The notes beneath the pieces were generated by a model. It was not told the origin of the DNA. It saw nothing but the letters and a program-made list of their open reading frames with translations, and made no database searches. The translations under genes and the position numbers were made by a program. DNA of 64,000 bases from Salvia splendens. Taxonomy: Eukaryota; Streptophyta; Magnoliopsida; Lamiales; Lamiaceae. The stretch covers positions 27,122,852 through 27,186,851 of the forward strand of contig NC_056040.1 in NCBI RefSeq assembly GCF_004379255.2, written 5' to 3'. Below, one piece after another: positions 34,117 through 45,004 of the stretch. Position 1 is the first letter of the stretch, and each line of letters begins with the position of its first letter.

Positions 34117-34995
34117 CTAGCTCCCAATGGCAGTACAGCCTTCGGGTAGGACGGACAAATCGTAGACGTCTTTGTCTATCATAGATTGTAGTTCCGAATC
34201 CATTGCTTTCACCCATTCGCAATAATCGACATCTGCCAGTGCTTCCGCAAAGTTCCAGGGATCTAATAAATTGATGTCCGATGAGTGATCCATGGATTCT
34301 CCCAAACCAATGTATCTGTCGGGCTCATGCGAGACCCTCCCACTGCGGCGCGGCTCTACAATGCTTGGTGTAGAAGTTGAAGTTTCGGAAATTGTTTGTA
34401 CACTTGGTACTTGTTCTGGGTTAATGGAACTTGTGACAGAAGTTAGCTCTTCAAGAGCCACTTCACTGGTGGGTTTATGATTCATTACATAGTCTTCCTC
34501 TAAGAATGTGGCGTGAGTGCTCACAATAACTTTCTTATCTCGGAGACTAAAGAATTCATAACCTTTCGTCCCTCTGGGGTACCCTATAAACATACATACC
34601 TCCGTCCTAGATCCTAGCTTAGTTGGATCATTTTCCAATACATGAGCCGGGCAACCCCAAATCTTGAGATGTGCTAGATTGGGCTTGCTCCCGGTCCACA
34701 AATCATAAGGAGTAGTAGGTACGGATTTTGACGGTAAATTGTCCAATATATGGCTTGCCGATAGCAAGGCATATCGCCAAAACGAAGTAGGTAGCCGTGC
34801 ATAACTCATCATCGATCGGACCATGTTTAATAAGGTCATGTTCCTTCTTTCAGCCAGGCCGTTCTGCTGGGGCGTGCCCAGCTCAGTCAGTTGGGATTGA
34901 ATTCCCGACTCCGATAAGTAGTCCAAAAACTCAGCACTGAGGTATTCGCCTCCACGATCAGATCGCAGGCATTTGATACTCTTACTATGATACTT
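34117..34995 (-). pseudogene. Integrase C-terminal half and linker of the copia element
   Basis: It follows the single stop after FKDFKDQV (about 34994). Reading through the stop gives LRSDRGGEYLSAEFLDY and then GTPQQNGLAERRN, so the second Asp and the Glu of the DDE triad are present. KIWGCPAHV and GYPRGTKGYEFF are typical of copia integrase C-termini. The linker to RT includes RRSGRVSHEPDRYIG. It ends with a stop at AIGS. Confidence 0.84.
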
Positions 34996-36585
34996 CTACA
35001 CTTGATCCTTAAAGTCCTTGAACTTATCAAAAGACTCTGACTTGTGGGTCATCAAATAGACGTATACAATTTTCGAGAAGTCATCAATGAAAGTGATGAA
35101 GTATCGAAAACCACCTCTTGCTACAGTAGACATTGGTCCACATACATCGGAATGAACGAACTCAAGTACTTCCTTGACCCTATTGCCCTTAGCCTGAAAA
35201 GGCCTCTTGGTCATCTTGCCTTCTAAGCATGACTCACACTTATGAAAAGGTTCCTCCTCTAGACCTTTAATAAGATCTTGTTGAACAAGAGAATGGATCC
35301 TCCTTTCATTGGCATGATCAAGTCTAAGGTGCCATAAGTACGTTTCTTTCATTGAACTTGAAGGTTCCTTTCGTTTCTTTGAAATTTTCGATGTTGTATT
35401 GAGTTCTGATTTTTGATTATTAAACTGTGTAGATGTGATTATGTACAGATCGTTTTCCATGATACCACGATAGATATAAGAGCCATCTTTCTTAATAACG
35501 CAGTTGTCATTAAAAGAAATCGAATATCCATCAAAAACTAATTTAGAAACTGAAATTAAATTTCTTCTAAAAGAAGGTATCAACAAAACATTCTTAAAAA
35601 TAAAAAATCTATCACTACTAAAACGCAAATAAACGTCTCCCACTGCAACGACCGCCACTTTTGTAGCGTCGCCCAGCTGGACTTCGATCTCATGATCACG
35701 CAGCCGTCTTGTCACCTGCATTAAGTCAGGTTCAAAACATATATGATCAGTAGCTCCTGTGTCAATAACCCAAGTGCAAGTAGACTTCGAAGCCAAACAT
35801 GACTCGACTACTAAAGCTTGGTGCATACCTGTAGCCTTGCCCTTTTTAGGGCAGTCTGGCTTCCAATGCCCCTTTTCACCACACTTGAAACACTTCCCCG
35901 TGGGCTTCTTTTTTGCCCTCTTCTTCTTCTTTCCCTTAGCCACTTTGCCCGATTCTGAGTTCGATGCCTGCCTTTTTCCTTTGCTAGGCTTAAAGCCAGA
36001 GGAACGAGGCGCCGAAGTCATCATGGCTGCCTTAGCCTGGACCATAAGGTCCTCTGCCGACTGAAGTTCAGTCAACAGCTCTGCCAAGGTGTAGTTCCTT
36101 TTGTTCATCTCGAAGTTGAGCTTGAACTGTTGGAAGCTAGGGGGAAGACTCTGAAGGATAATAGTCACCTGGTCCATCATTTCGAGGACATGGTCCCTCA
36201 CAAACGAGCTCTCCTTCATTGTCTTCGACATGATACTCCGAAATGCTTGAGACTTAGCCGTTCCATTCTGAGTACCAAAAAGATTCTTGAGATTCTGCAT
36301 GATCTCGGCGGCAGTTTCCATGGCTGAATGCTGATGCTTGAGCACTGATGACATAGATGCCAACATATAGCACTTAGCCATCTCATTCGCCTTATGCCAC
36401 CGTCTGTGTGCATCTCTAACTCCTGCCGCTGCGTTGGCCGGCGGCACTGGAGGTCGCGGGGCTGTGAGTACGAAATTGTACTCTTCTGCTGTAAGAACGA
36501 TGTCCAAGTTTTGCTTCCATTCTATGTAATTTTGGCCCTCGAGTTTATTTTTTTTAAGAATTGCAGAAAGAGGATTGAATGACAT
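34996..36585 (-). CDS. Gag, protease and integrase N-terminus of the copia element
   Basis: About 529 residues read from ATG at 36585 (MSFNPLSAILKKNKL); an upstream in-frame triplet extends the frame but lacks family character. Order: UBN2-type gag (YIEWKQNLDIVL, ESSFVRDHVLEMMDQ), a Lys-rich linker, a zinc knuckle CFKCGEKGHWKPDC, protease DTGATDHI, the pre-integrase HHCC region (LWHLRLDHANERR, CESCLEGKM) and the first integrase Asp in FITFIDDFSK. The frame ends at a stop near 34994 that interrupts integrase. It is the best preserved coding segment of the left half, but the polyprotein as a whole is broken. Confidence 0.87.
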   Translation of the reverse strand: MSFNPLSAILKKNKLEGQNYIEWKQNLDIVLTAEEYNFVLTAPRPPVPPANAAAGVRDAHRRWHKANEMAKCYMLASMSSVLKHQHSAMETAAEIMQNLKNLFGTQNGTAKSQAFRSIMSKTMKESSFVRDHVLEMMDQVTIILQSLPPSFQQFKLNFEMNKRNYTLAELLTELQSAEDLMVQAKAAMMTSAPRSSGFKPSKGKRQASNSESGKVAKGKKKKRAKKKPTGKCFKCGEKGHWKPDCPKKGKATGMHQALVVESCLASKSTCTWVIDTGATDHICFEPDLMQVTRRLRDHEIEVQLGDATKVAVVAVGDVYLRFSSDRFFIFKNVLLIPSFRRNLISVSKLVFDGYSISFNDNCVIKKDGSYIYRGIMENDLYIITSTQFNNQKSELNTTSKISKKRKEPSSSMKETYLWHLRLDHANERRIHSLVQQDLIKGLEEEPFHKCESCLEGKMTKRPFQAKGNRVKEVLEFVHSDVCGPMSTVARGGFRYFITFIDDFSKIVYVYLMTHKSESFDKFKDFKDQV

Positions 36586-37724
36586 ATTGACGATTTGATT
36601 TGCACTGCAAAACAGAGTATTTACCATTTGTCATAAACTTATGTAAGAAGTTTGATTAGATTAACCATAAAACTTTTCAAAATCTTACAACTGCAAAATT
36701 AAAATTTTGTATCCTCCAGAGGAGGTCAATACGCATTAAAATCTTAAAATTTGACTGGTCACAATCATCGACGAATAGTCCAGAGACCACAGAGTGGCAT
36801 GGCCGCCTAATGTTGCCTAAGCAAGACCACCGAATTTAGCATTACAGAGTCTCATTCCTACAACACACTCCCATAACAATGCTCATGTACTACTAACAAG
36901 ATCAAGCTATCTCATAAATCCTGTGTGAACTTCTGAATCTCGTAGTTTCTTAGGATTATTGTCCCCACAGAGCATGTGGCTATAATATTGGAAACCACAT
37001 TCTAGTTCATACTATTTATATTTGAGAAGTCCGCCCTTACGAACTCGCTATATCTTAGGATTATTGTCCCCACAGAGCAGGTGACGATAATATTAGAAAA
37101 AAGCTTCATAAATTGCAGACCAATTGATGGAGACCATATACAAACGTTGAGTTCGTAATTACAGCTTAGATATTTTGTGTTATGGTTTTTATTTAATTAT
37201 CCTTAGCCTTGAGGCAGATTAAGGCTTGATTAAATTCTGTTGGTATTTAATATGCTGGATAATTAAATCTTTTGATCATAATTGGGTTCTTCCTTTAGGA
37301 AAATAATGTTCTAGTATTTAATTATTATTCATGTCTACTATAAGATATATCTAAAATAATAAAGTTATTTAATTCTTAATAAGACATGAAAAATTAAATT
37401 TGAATTATTTCCATGTTCAAGAATAGGAAGATTAGATTTATTATTTAATGTATTCTTACATATATATCCTAATTAGGATTCTAGATAAATAAATATTAGG
37501 AAACTATTAAATAATATTATTTATTTCCATAGATATAGATAATAACAAAAATATTCCTAAAATATAGGTAAATCTTCCAAACAGATTTTATTTCCATTAA
37601 ATATTAATATTTCAATGATATCTTTTAATTAAAAATTAAATAATCATTAAAATAATCTTTCATCGATATCTCATCGCCTGAGGTTCGCAAGAACGATGAT
37701 CGACGAAGATCCGACGAGTTCGTC
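36586..37724. other. AT-rich noncoding region between the two copia copies
   Basis: No protein frame. A motif CTTAGGATTATTGTCCCCAC is present twice (about 36950 and 37050) within imperfect repeats of about 45 bases. It may be the 5' leader of the copia element or a remnant of another LTR. It does not match the 3' LTR at 31194-32657. Confidence 0.5.
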
Positions 37725-37985
37725 GTCGGATCACGACGCGCACGGAGTCTCGGCCAGCAGCGCATGTCGCGCGCCAGCGTCTCGGCCGACTGGCTCGTCA
37801 GGCTTCGCGAGCGTCTTGGCCAAGAGTTCACGCGGTGGCGCGACTCCTCTCGTCCGCCTGGCTCGTCGGGTGTCGCGGTCTCTCGGCCAGGAGCATGCGC
37901 GGTGGCGCGGCTCCTCTCGGCCAGCTATGATGACCTGTCTCGACCCATGCTCCCACTGCTCCGGCACACGTCGGTCAGTGCACAC
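37725..37985. repeat. GC-rich island with imperfect tandem repeats
   Basis: A sharp rise in GC content in an AT-rich region. Units of about 70 bases share TCTCGGCCA, CGCGGTGGCGCG and ACTCCTCTCG. Frames on both strands are open only because of the base composition. It lies just left of the polypurine tract of copia copy 2, where an LTR would be expected. Confidence 0.7.
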
Positions 37986-37989
37986 GTCT

Positions 37990-39352
37990 AAATTTCTCCC
38001 ACTTATACTGAAAGCGAGTTGAGGTCTTGAACGAGTCGAACTCCCATCCCTTCTACGTGGCCCTAGAACGGTTTCACCGCCAATGCCTTTGTAAAGGGAT
38101 CTGCCAGGTTATTCTCTGACGCAATATTGACCACTTGTATGTCTCCCAATGCCAATGCCTTCTCCACTTGTAAAGGGATCTCCCAATCTACGTCGGTCAA
38201 TGCCTTCTCCACTTGAGCCTTAAAGTCCTTGAACTTGTCAAAAGACTCTGACTTGTGGGTCATCAAATAGATGTATCCAATTTTCGAGAAGTCATCAATG
38301 AATGTGATGAAGTATCGAAAACCACCTCTTGCTTCAGTAGACATTGGTCCAAATATATCGGAATGAACGAGCTCAAGTACTTCCTTGGCCCTATTGCCCT
38401 TTAGCCTGAAAAGGCCTCTTGGTCATCTTGCCTTCTAAGCATGACTCACACTTATGAAAAGGTTCCTCCTCTAGACCTTTAATAAGATCTTGTTGAACAA
38501 GAGAATGGATCCTTCTTTCATTGACATGACCAAGTCTAAGGTGCCATAAGTACGTTTCTTTCATTGAACTTGAAGGTTCCTTTCGTTTCTTTGAAATTTT
38601 CGATGTTGTATTGAGTTCTGATTTGCGATTATTAAACTATGTAGATGTGATTGTGCAAAGATCGTTTTCCATGATACCATGACAGATATAAGAACCATAT
38701 TTCTTAATAACGCAGTTATCATTAAAAGAAATCGAATATCCATCAAAAACTAATTTAGAAACTGAAATTAAATTTCTTCTAAAAGAAGGTATCAACAAAA
38801 CATTCTTCAAATAAAAAATCTATCACTACTAAAACGCAAATAAATGTCTCTCACTGCAACGGCCGCCACTTTTGTAGCGTCGCCCAGCTGGACTTCGATC
38901 TCACGATCATGTAGCTGTCTTGTCACCTGCATTAAGTCAGGATCAAAATAAATATGATCAGTGGCTCCTGTGTCAATAACCCAAGTGCAAGTTGACGTCG
39001 ATGCCAAACATGACTCGACTACTAAAGCTTGGTGCATACCTGTAGCCTTGCCCTTTTTAGGACAGTCTGGCTTCCAATGCCCCTTTTCGCCACACTTGAA
39101 ACACTTCCCCGTGGGCTTCTAGTTAGCCCTCTTCTTCTTCTTTCCCTTAGCCATCTTGGCCGCTTCTGAGTTCGGTGCCTGCCTTTTTTCTTTGCTAGGC
39201 CTAAAGCCAGAGGAACGAGGCGCCGAAGTCATCATGGTTGCCTTAGCCTGGACCATAAGGTCCTCTGCCGATTGAAGTTCAGTCAACAACTCTGCCAAGA
39301 TGTAGTTCCTTTTGTTCATCTCAAAATTGAGCTTGAACTGTTGGAAGCTAGG
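37990..39352 (-). mobile_element. Copia copy 2, internally deleted
   Basis: From the right it contains gag C-terminus, zinc knuckle CFKCGEKGHWKPDC, protease DTGATDHI and integrase up to FITFIDDFSKIGYIYLM. It then jumps directly to the last RNase H residues (IASENNLADPFTKALAV, about 38090) and the polypurine tract. The rest of integrase and all of RT are missing. The join is marked by a repeat of CAATGCCTTCTCCACTTG at 38150 and 38200. Stops occur in gag-PR (for example near 39120) and after RFFI (about 38807). The right edge is cut at 39353 by the third Tekay-type LTR. Confidence 0.83.
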
Positions 39353-40706
39353 TGTAGCACCCCGAAATTCTTGCGAATTTTTGCTCTCTTTAATGTGGTG
39401 GTTGAATTTGGAATTTCATTCATGGAATTTAATTTCTATGTGTTTGAGTTAACGATGTGAGTTTTAATTGTTGAAAGTTATGTGGATTAATGTACTATAT
39501 TTTTCCAATGTGGGAAATTAATTAAATGGGATCATGCATTTTGTTCTAGCTATGTTATTTGGAATTTTCGGCCTCTTCAAAGTATTGGAAATAATATTCT
39601 TTCTTGGATTTAATAAATTGTTTTGGGATATTTATCCAAATTAAATCCAAACAAAATTATCCCTAATTTATTCTACATGATTTTCGACCCATAGCGTTTT
39701 CCTTGGAATTTTTGAAAATCCCCTATTAATTAGGAGGATGAATTATTTTTGTAGATTTAATTGGTACCTTGTTTAATTTCCCTTCTCGAATTTAAAATCC
39801 AATTAAATCTAACCATATGTTGTCAAATCCCTCCGTACCCTATTTTAATTAGGATTTGACTATTTCCTTCTTTAAGGCCAATAAATTTTTGCCCATGTAC
39901 CTATGATTTTCCTGGGGGAATTAATTTATTTGTTACCTATTTTGTGGGGGTCTTTTCCTACAAAAAAAATTACCAAATTTAAATCATATTCCTATTTTAT
40001 TGGAGGATTTAAATATTTTCTTGCTACTCCCTTAAAATACACGCCCCCTTTATTTCCTTCTTGGAGATTTCTTTTAATTTATCTTTTTACCTTATTTATG
40101 AAAACCCAATATCTTTTTACCAAATTTGTGAATATATTTCTCTCCAAGTAATGCCTAATTTTCAAAAATCCTCCTTCCCTCATACACGCCTATTTCTCAT
40201 TTTAATTGTGGGATTTATTTATTGACCTCTATTTTATTCCTCCACAATTATTTTAATTAAGTGTGAGAATAATTATTAAATAAATGCTAGAGAAACCCTA
40301 ACCCTAGCACACAAAAAAAACGCCTCCATCCCTTCTCTCTCTCCCCCACATGATTTTTCTTCTCCCTCCCTCTCCTTCTCCACCAATTCTTCACCAATCC
40401 TTTGTTCTTGCATCAATTTGGAGTTGGAAATTCAAGATTCATCGAAGAATCGCATCAATTATCATTCCTACCGATTGTTTTTTAACAAGAAAGGTATTTT
40501 TGAATTCTCTTTCTCATCCTTTCCATTGAATCCATGTTTCTTGATTCCCTCATGCATATAGTGAGTGTAGAAATTATAGATCTAAAAATTAATCAGTTGG
40601 GATTGATGTTTTGCTTGAGAAAGTACGTGGATATGCGTTTATGTATGTGTATGTGTGAGGTTGTGGATGATTCGTTGGTGAATGATATTGAATATATGAG
40701 AACATA
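39353..40706 (+). mobile_element. Truncated Tekay/Del-type LTR 3
   Basis: It starts TGTAGCACCCCGAAATTC and shares with LTR 1 the AT-rich opening, the CCCTAACCCTAGC tract (about 40297) and CACCAATCCTTTGTTCTTGC. It fades at about 40706 without the GGGTCTGAGTAGGGCC block or a GTGACA end. The 3' half is therefore missing. It is inserted in copia copy 2. Confidence 0.75.
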
Positions 40707-42150
40707 GTTGTGACCAAAACGAGTCCCAATATTTTGATTTCGAAAGGTCGCAACCAATTCGCTCTTAAAATCATTGATTTTTGTGTCTAAAAAAATGGTG
40801 AAATCGACTTCTAGTCGGGCTTTACCATCATCTACCGGGTTCAAATCATCAATAAGAACAGTTATTTTAGACCTATCTCGTCGACACGGTGAACAATGTA
40901 AACGCCCGCTTCCGAAATTCGAGTAGGACGGAGAAAACGTCGCCGAACGGTGGTGGCGGCTAGGGTTTGACGTTTAGTGGAAGTTGGGGAGATTGGAGGC
41001 GGGAGAGTGGAGAGGAAGTTTTGAGTTTGGAATGAGAGAGAATGAATCGAAGTTGGGATGTGTATCAATTGCCCGCTTAAAATTCGCACATTTCATTTTT
41101 GGTATGGTTTTAATTTGGTATTTTTACTAGTTTACCCTCATAATGCACATAATCCTATCTATAATGCAACACAGGATAATAAAATAAGAGTCCATCCGGT
41201 CCCTTGATTTAGAAGAAACTTAAATCTAAGGGATGAAAAGGAGATTATAATGTGAATCTTAGGGATTCAAGACACAAATGTTTGCCCCAGACTTGCTCTT
41301 GTAAATATTTCAATAACCCAAACAAACCCAACAAGAAATGAAACAATAAAAATAGTGGAAAAGGGAGAAGGTGAATGTGTTATGATTTAGATAGATGCTT
41401 GGAACCTATGGACCTTCTACAAAACAATAAAGACAACCCAAGGCAACTTTCACTAAAGCAAGAATCTAATGGCTCCACAAAACTAGCAACACAAGAACTA
41501 GAATTGCATACCTTAACATTCGACCTAAGCCCGACAATAGATTGGAAAGCAACCACAAGGGATTTTGATAAATCTTCAAAAATGAAGATGGGTGCTCACA
41601 AATGGAGTCTTTGTTCTTAAATTATCATTCAAAAACTGATGACAAAAACCCTAGACATGTGTATTTATACTAGGAGTGAAAAAGGAGCAAAATAAAACAA
41701 TTCTTGGTCACAAAGACACATCCCGGATAAAACGCCCGACGTTGCATTTCCCTAGGCTCATTTCACTCACCCGAGCGAAGTTTCTGGACAAAAATTGATC
41801 TCTCGACAAAAATGCCCGACCGGGTGTTTTGCATGAGGAAAAACGCTCGCCCGCGTGTTTCGTTCTACATTGCGCGACTTTAGTCAATGGCCATATCTCT
41901 GTCATCCGAACTCCGTTTGGGGCGTGTGAAGTACCCACGCAAAGGTATTTCGACGATGAAGACGATGGTGGTCTTGAATCAGCATTTGGACACCGTCACA
42001 GTAGGCATATTGACGTTTGAACAGACCTCCATATTTGGCTTGACTCCTTGTCATGTCTCCACCTTCTTCTCAGGCCCCAATCAACCCATGGCCATCGACA
42101 TTGTTGTATTCTATGATTGTGAATACATAGATTCAACGTCGACGGTTTAA
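40707..42150. other. Unassigned region, LTR-like in part
   Basis: 41.1-42.15 kb resembles an LTR on the minus strand: a TATA-like TAGTATAAATAC (about 41669-41680) and CTCGCCCG-type GC motifs (41750-41850). I found no edges. In 40862-41089 (minus) a Ser/Pro/Arg-rich frame reads like the start of a plant protein (RRRFLRPTRISEAGVYIV), but without support. I make no gene call. Confidence 0.35.
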
Positions 42151-42955
42151 CGTGGCCGCTGTTTATCGCGCTTCACCGCTCCTGCTGCACGAAGCTCCGA
42201 ACAGCCTTTGCTTCTTACGTCGTCGCTTCGCCGGAAGCTTAATTGTTGATTCGAGTATGGATTTGGAGGTATTAGGCTTTGTATTATCAATTGTGTTTGA
42301 TGTGAACTGATTTTTAGTGAGAGAAATCGCTACCTATGTTTTTTCTGCTGTTGTTCGCGTTTGTCGCCGGAGCTCTGTGTAGAATCCAGAAAGGCGAGGA
42401 ATCAGCTTTTTTGAGGATCAACTTCGCTTCGCTGTTTTTATCAAAATGCTTGAACATTTGGGAAAAAATCTGAAAATACTGATTTCTGCTCATTTCAATG
42501 CTGAATTTTGCTTTTATCTCGGGATTTCAGCAGAGATCTCGCAGTTTTTTATTTAATTCGATTTCTGCTGTTTTTTTTTGTTGATTAGCGATGGTAGAAT
42601 CGGAAGAGATGGAAATGAACAATGCTGCTGGAAAAAACGAAAGAGAACAAGCATCTTCTTCCAGTTAAGGATTTGTTTAAATTTTTAAGATTATTGACAT
42701 CTCATGCAATAGCTATTGACATAGTTATGATAATATACTTGTTTTTTCTATAAACGACATATATTTGTCATTGAGATGATATTGTATACTGTTGACATAG
42801 TGTATGCTTGTTTGGATTGTTGTTGACATTATAAACTTTAACAATTGATATAATAGTAATAAGATAATTGTGATTGCTTTAAACAGGATATACTTGTTAT
42901 TGACATAGTGTATACTTATTAGAATCGTTGTTGACATAATCAAATTGACATTCAG

Positions 42956-43237
42956 CCTCTGCTGATAGGGAGGTGTTGGTTTTGGGGCTGGCGCTGTCTT
43001 CCGAGTACACATTTTTGGTGTATGCTTCTCCAGTTGGAAACTATTTCAAGGTTGTGTTTACGTTTTCAATTTTAATTCGATTGAATCAAGGGGATATTAA
43101 GGAGTTTGTGGATAAGGTTTAATTGTTGTGATTTGCAGAAAGAGACTGTGCCGATCAGCTTGTACGTTGAGGATGAGTTCCATCGCGCTGGCTGCGGTGG
43201 TTCTAGAGGTGTGAAGAGCGTCACGAATTATGTGCCG
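42956..43237 (+). pseudogene. Branched-chain aminotransferase (BCAT) gene fragment, two exons
   Basis: Exon 42956-43050 gives LALSSEYTFLVYASPVGNYFK and is preceded by TTCAG. The intron 43051-43138 starts GTTGTG and ends TTTGCAG. Exon 43139-43237 gives ETVPISLYVEDEFHRAG, then GGSRGVKSVTNYVP, followed by a strong donor GTATGTAAGT. The PVGNYFK, VEDEFHRA and GVKS-NY motifs are hallmarks of plant BCATs, which move amino groups to branched 2-oxo acids using PLP. A one- or two-base frame change near 42975 separates PLLIG from VLVLGLA. The remaining exons are absent. It is a captured piece, not a gene. Confidence 0.8.
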
Positions 43238-43495
43238 GTATGTAAGTGTTGCATCTTTCTGCCAACTGTTTGATGAAAGTTCTAAATGAAGTTGGCTACT
43301 GAAAGTTCGTCGAAGTGTTTTATTTTTTTATTTTTATGATTTTGATATCAATTAATTTCGTCCTGCTTGTAAAAACATGTTTCTTAGTATGAATTATCGG
43401 AATAATGTTTTTGATGCACGACTAAATTTAACAAATTTACAAAGTTCATTTGATATTTAATAGTAGTAAATAAATTATAGGTGAGGTCATGAACT

Positions 43496-44142
43496 GCTAG
43501 TAATCATGGAGAGCAAGAACTACCAAGCAAGCCACTATGCCACTCAGGGCGATGAGTAGACGTTGCTCCAGCGCCTGCATCAAGAGCTTTACAATCTCAA
43601 GTTTCTAATCGTGGATGGCGCACGCTTTGCCGGATAAGGAGAACGACAGTCGGATTCTTCTCACCACTAGGCTTCGGGAGGTCTCTGATAAAATTTCTGA
43701 AAAATCTAGTTTACTTCATGAGATGCAGCCGCTCGGGCTGGAGCACAGCTGGCAGTTGCTCTGTTATCTTACCTTCGGTGATATGCTGAAAAATGATAAT
43801 GATGATGTTACATTGCCCTGCCCTCCTCACTTGAAGGAAATTGGAAGATCGATCGCCAAGAAATGTAAAGGTCTTCCTCTGTCACTGGTTGTGGTTGGTG
43901 GTCTTCTCATTCAGGAGACAGAAAAGATACTGCTGATGTTGCTGCAATGGGGGAGGGTTCCTACTTGGAGATCTTGGCTATAGAGCTACCTTTACTTGCC
44001 CGCTAGATTTCAATGTTATTTCCTTTACCTGGGTGCATTCCCTGAAGATTGTGAGATACGTACCTCTAAACTCATCGAACTTTGGGTTGGTGAAGGCTTC
44101 TTCCTAAAACCTGCACTACCCACACAAACCATGGACAACTAT
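43496..44142 (+). pseudogene. NB-ARC (R1-like NLR) resistance gene fragment
   Basis: Signature blocks of the NB-ARC ATPase switch of plant immune receptors are present in order. A degenerate kinase-2 region (YNLKFLIVDGARFA, where intact genes have VVDD) comes first. RNBS-B follows (SRILLTTRLREVSDKI), then GLPL (KKCKGLPLSLVVVGGLL) and RNBS-D (YFLYLGAFPEDCEIRTSK, LIELWVGEGFFLKP). A stop at 43558 (GDE-stop), a frame change near 43610 and another near 43960 break it. The P-loop, coiled coil and LRR are absent. It ends near MDNYCGF, where sequence shared with M2 resumes (TTTCTGACTTTTGAAC). The FLYLGAFPED form suggests R1-like NLRs of lamiids. Confidence 0.8.
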
Positions 44143-44179
44143 TGTGGTTTCTGACTTTTGAACCTAGCAGTATGTAATA

Positions 44180-44660
44180 TATATGAAATGTCAATCAGTT
44201 CAACAACTTGTATTGAAATGTCAACAACGCAAAAACAATTCTTATAATTAAAAAAGAACAACTATTTTCTCTTAATTTTTTTATTTGAAACAAGTTCTGG
44301 TATCATGATCATGCAATACATGTCAATAGCTTTCGTATCAAATGTCAACAACTTATATGAAAATATCAACAGCTTGTATATCAAATGTCAACAGCTTGTC
44401 AACAACTTGTATATAGCGTCAACAACTCAAAAACAATTCTTATAATTAAAAAATAACAACTATTTTATCTTAATTTTTTTATTTGACCTAATTTTTGGCA
44501 TCATGATCATACAACACATGTCAATAGCCTGCATATCAAATGTCAATAATTTATAGCAAAATGTCAACAGCTTGTCAACAACTTGTATATAGTGTCAACA
44601 ACTCAAAAACAATTCTTGTAATTAAAAAATAACAACTATTTTATCTTAATTTTTTTATTT
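44180..44660. repeat. TGTCAACA motif array in M1
   Basis: Several copies of ATGTCAACA or its variants, spaced 20-50 bases apart, mixed with CTTGTAT. A unit of about 215 bases (TCTTAATTTTTTTATTTGA ... AACAACTATTTT) is repeated about 2.5 times. Noncoding. Confidence 0.8.
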
Positions 44661-44699
44661 GACACAAGTTCTAGCATTATGATCATACAACACATGTCA

Positions 44700-44941
44700 A
44701 TAGCCTCCACCTCCAACACCGCCGGCACACTGTGCCGCAGATCCTTGGACGATTTTGTCACCTCCACGAGCTCGCGAGATCTGAAGCAGAAGAGTTCCGA
44801 ATCGGAACCATTGTCACTGAGCTCCATTGTCAAGTCGCTGATCTCCATCCCAGATAATCGAACGACAGCCATGGTGTCCGGCAGCTCTTCCCTCGTGGCA
44901 TCCATTAGCTTCTCCAGTGATTCTGCAGCTCTCTTGAAGGC
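44700..44941 (-). pseudogene. Captured exon of an uncharacterised (DUF948-like) plant protein, M1
   Basis: The minus strand reads AFKRAAESLEKLMDATREEL, then PDTMAVVRLSGMEISDLTMELSD. The Ala codon is preceded by a splice-acceptor-like AG. This amphipathic helix resembles DUF948-type plastid/membrane proteins of plants; I am not certain of the name. After MELSDNGS a different segment begins. Intron-like sequence with TTGTTTCTTTGATTGG lies upstream in both this copy and the opposite-strand copy at 53443. Confidence 0.5.
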
Positions 44942-45004
44942 CTTCAATGGAGAAAAACAGAGGACAGTATATCATGTCACCACATCCAATCAAAGAAACA
45001 AAAT

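Larger units (their letters stand above)
31194..36640 (-). mobile_element. Ty1/copia retrotransposon, copy 1
   Basis: In minus orientation: gag (36585), zinc knuckle, protease, integrase, RT, RNase H (order PR-IN-RT-RH, which defines copia), polypurine tract and 3' LTR (32657-31194). I could not find a matching 5' LTR or an initiator-tRNA PBS upstream of gag, so the 5' end appears lost or rearranged. Single stops interrupt integrase, the IN-RT linker and RNase H. It lies against gypsy element 2 at 31194. Confidence 0.87.

Noticed and set aside
37696..38022. Frames of 108 and 75 residues over the GC-rich island
   Set aside because: Open frames on both strands follow from high GC repeats with few stop codons. 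No protein family features.
40862..41089. A possible plastid-targeted protein start on the minus strand
   Set aside because: The frame is short, has no recognisable family or splice support, and lies in an unassigned repeat-like stretch. Mentioned only as unassigned.
42956..43237. A functional BCAT gene
   Set aside because: Only two exons are present, one with a frame change, and both flanks are transposon sequence.
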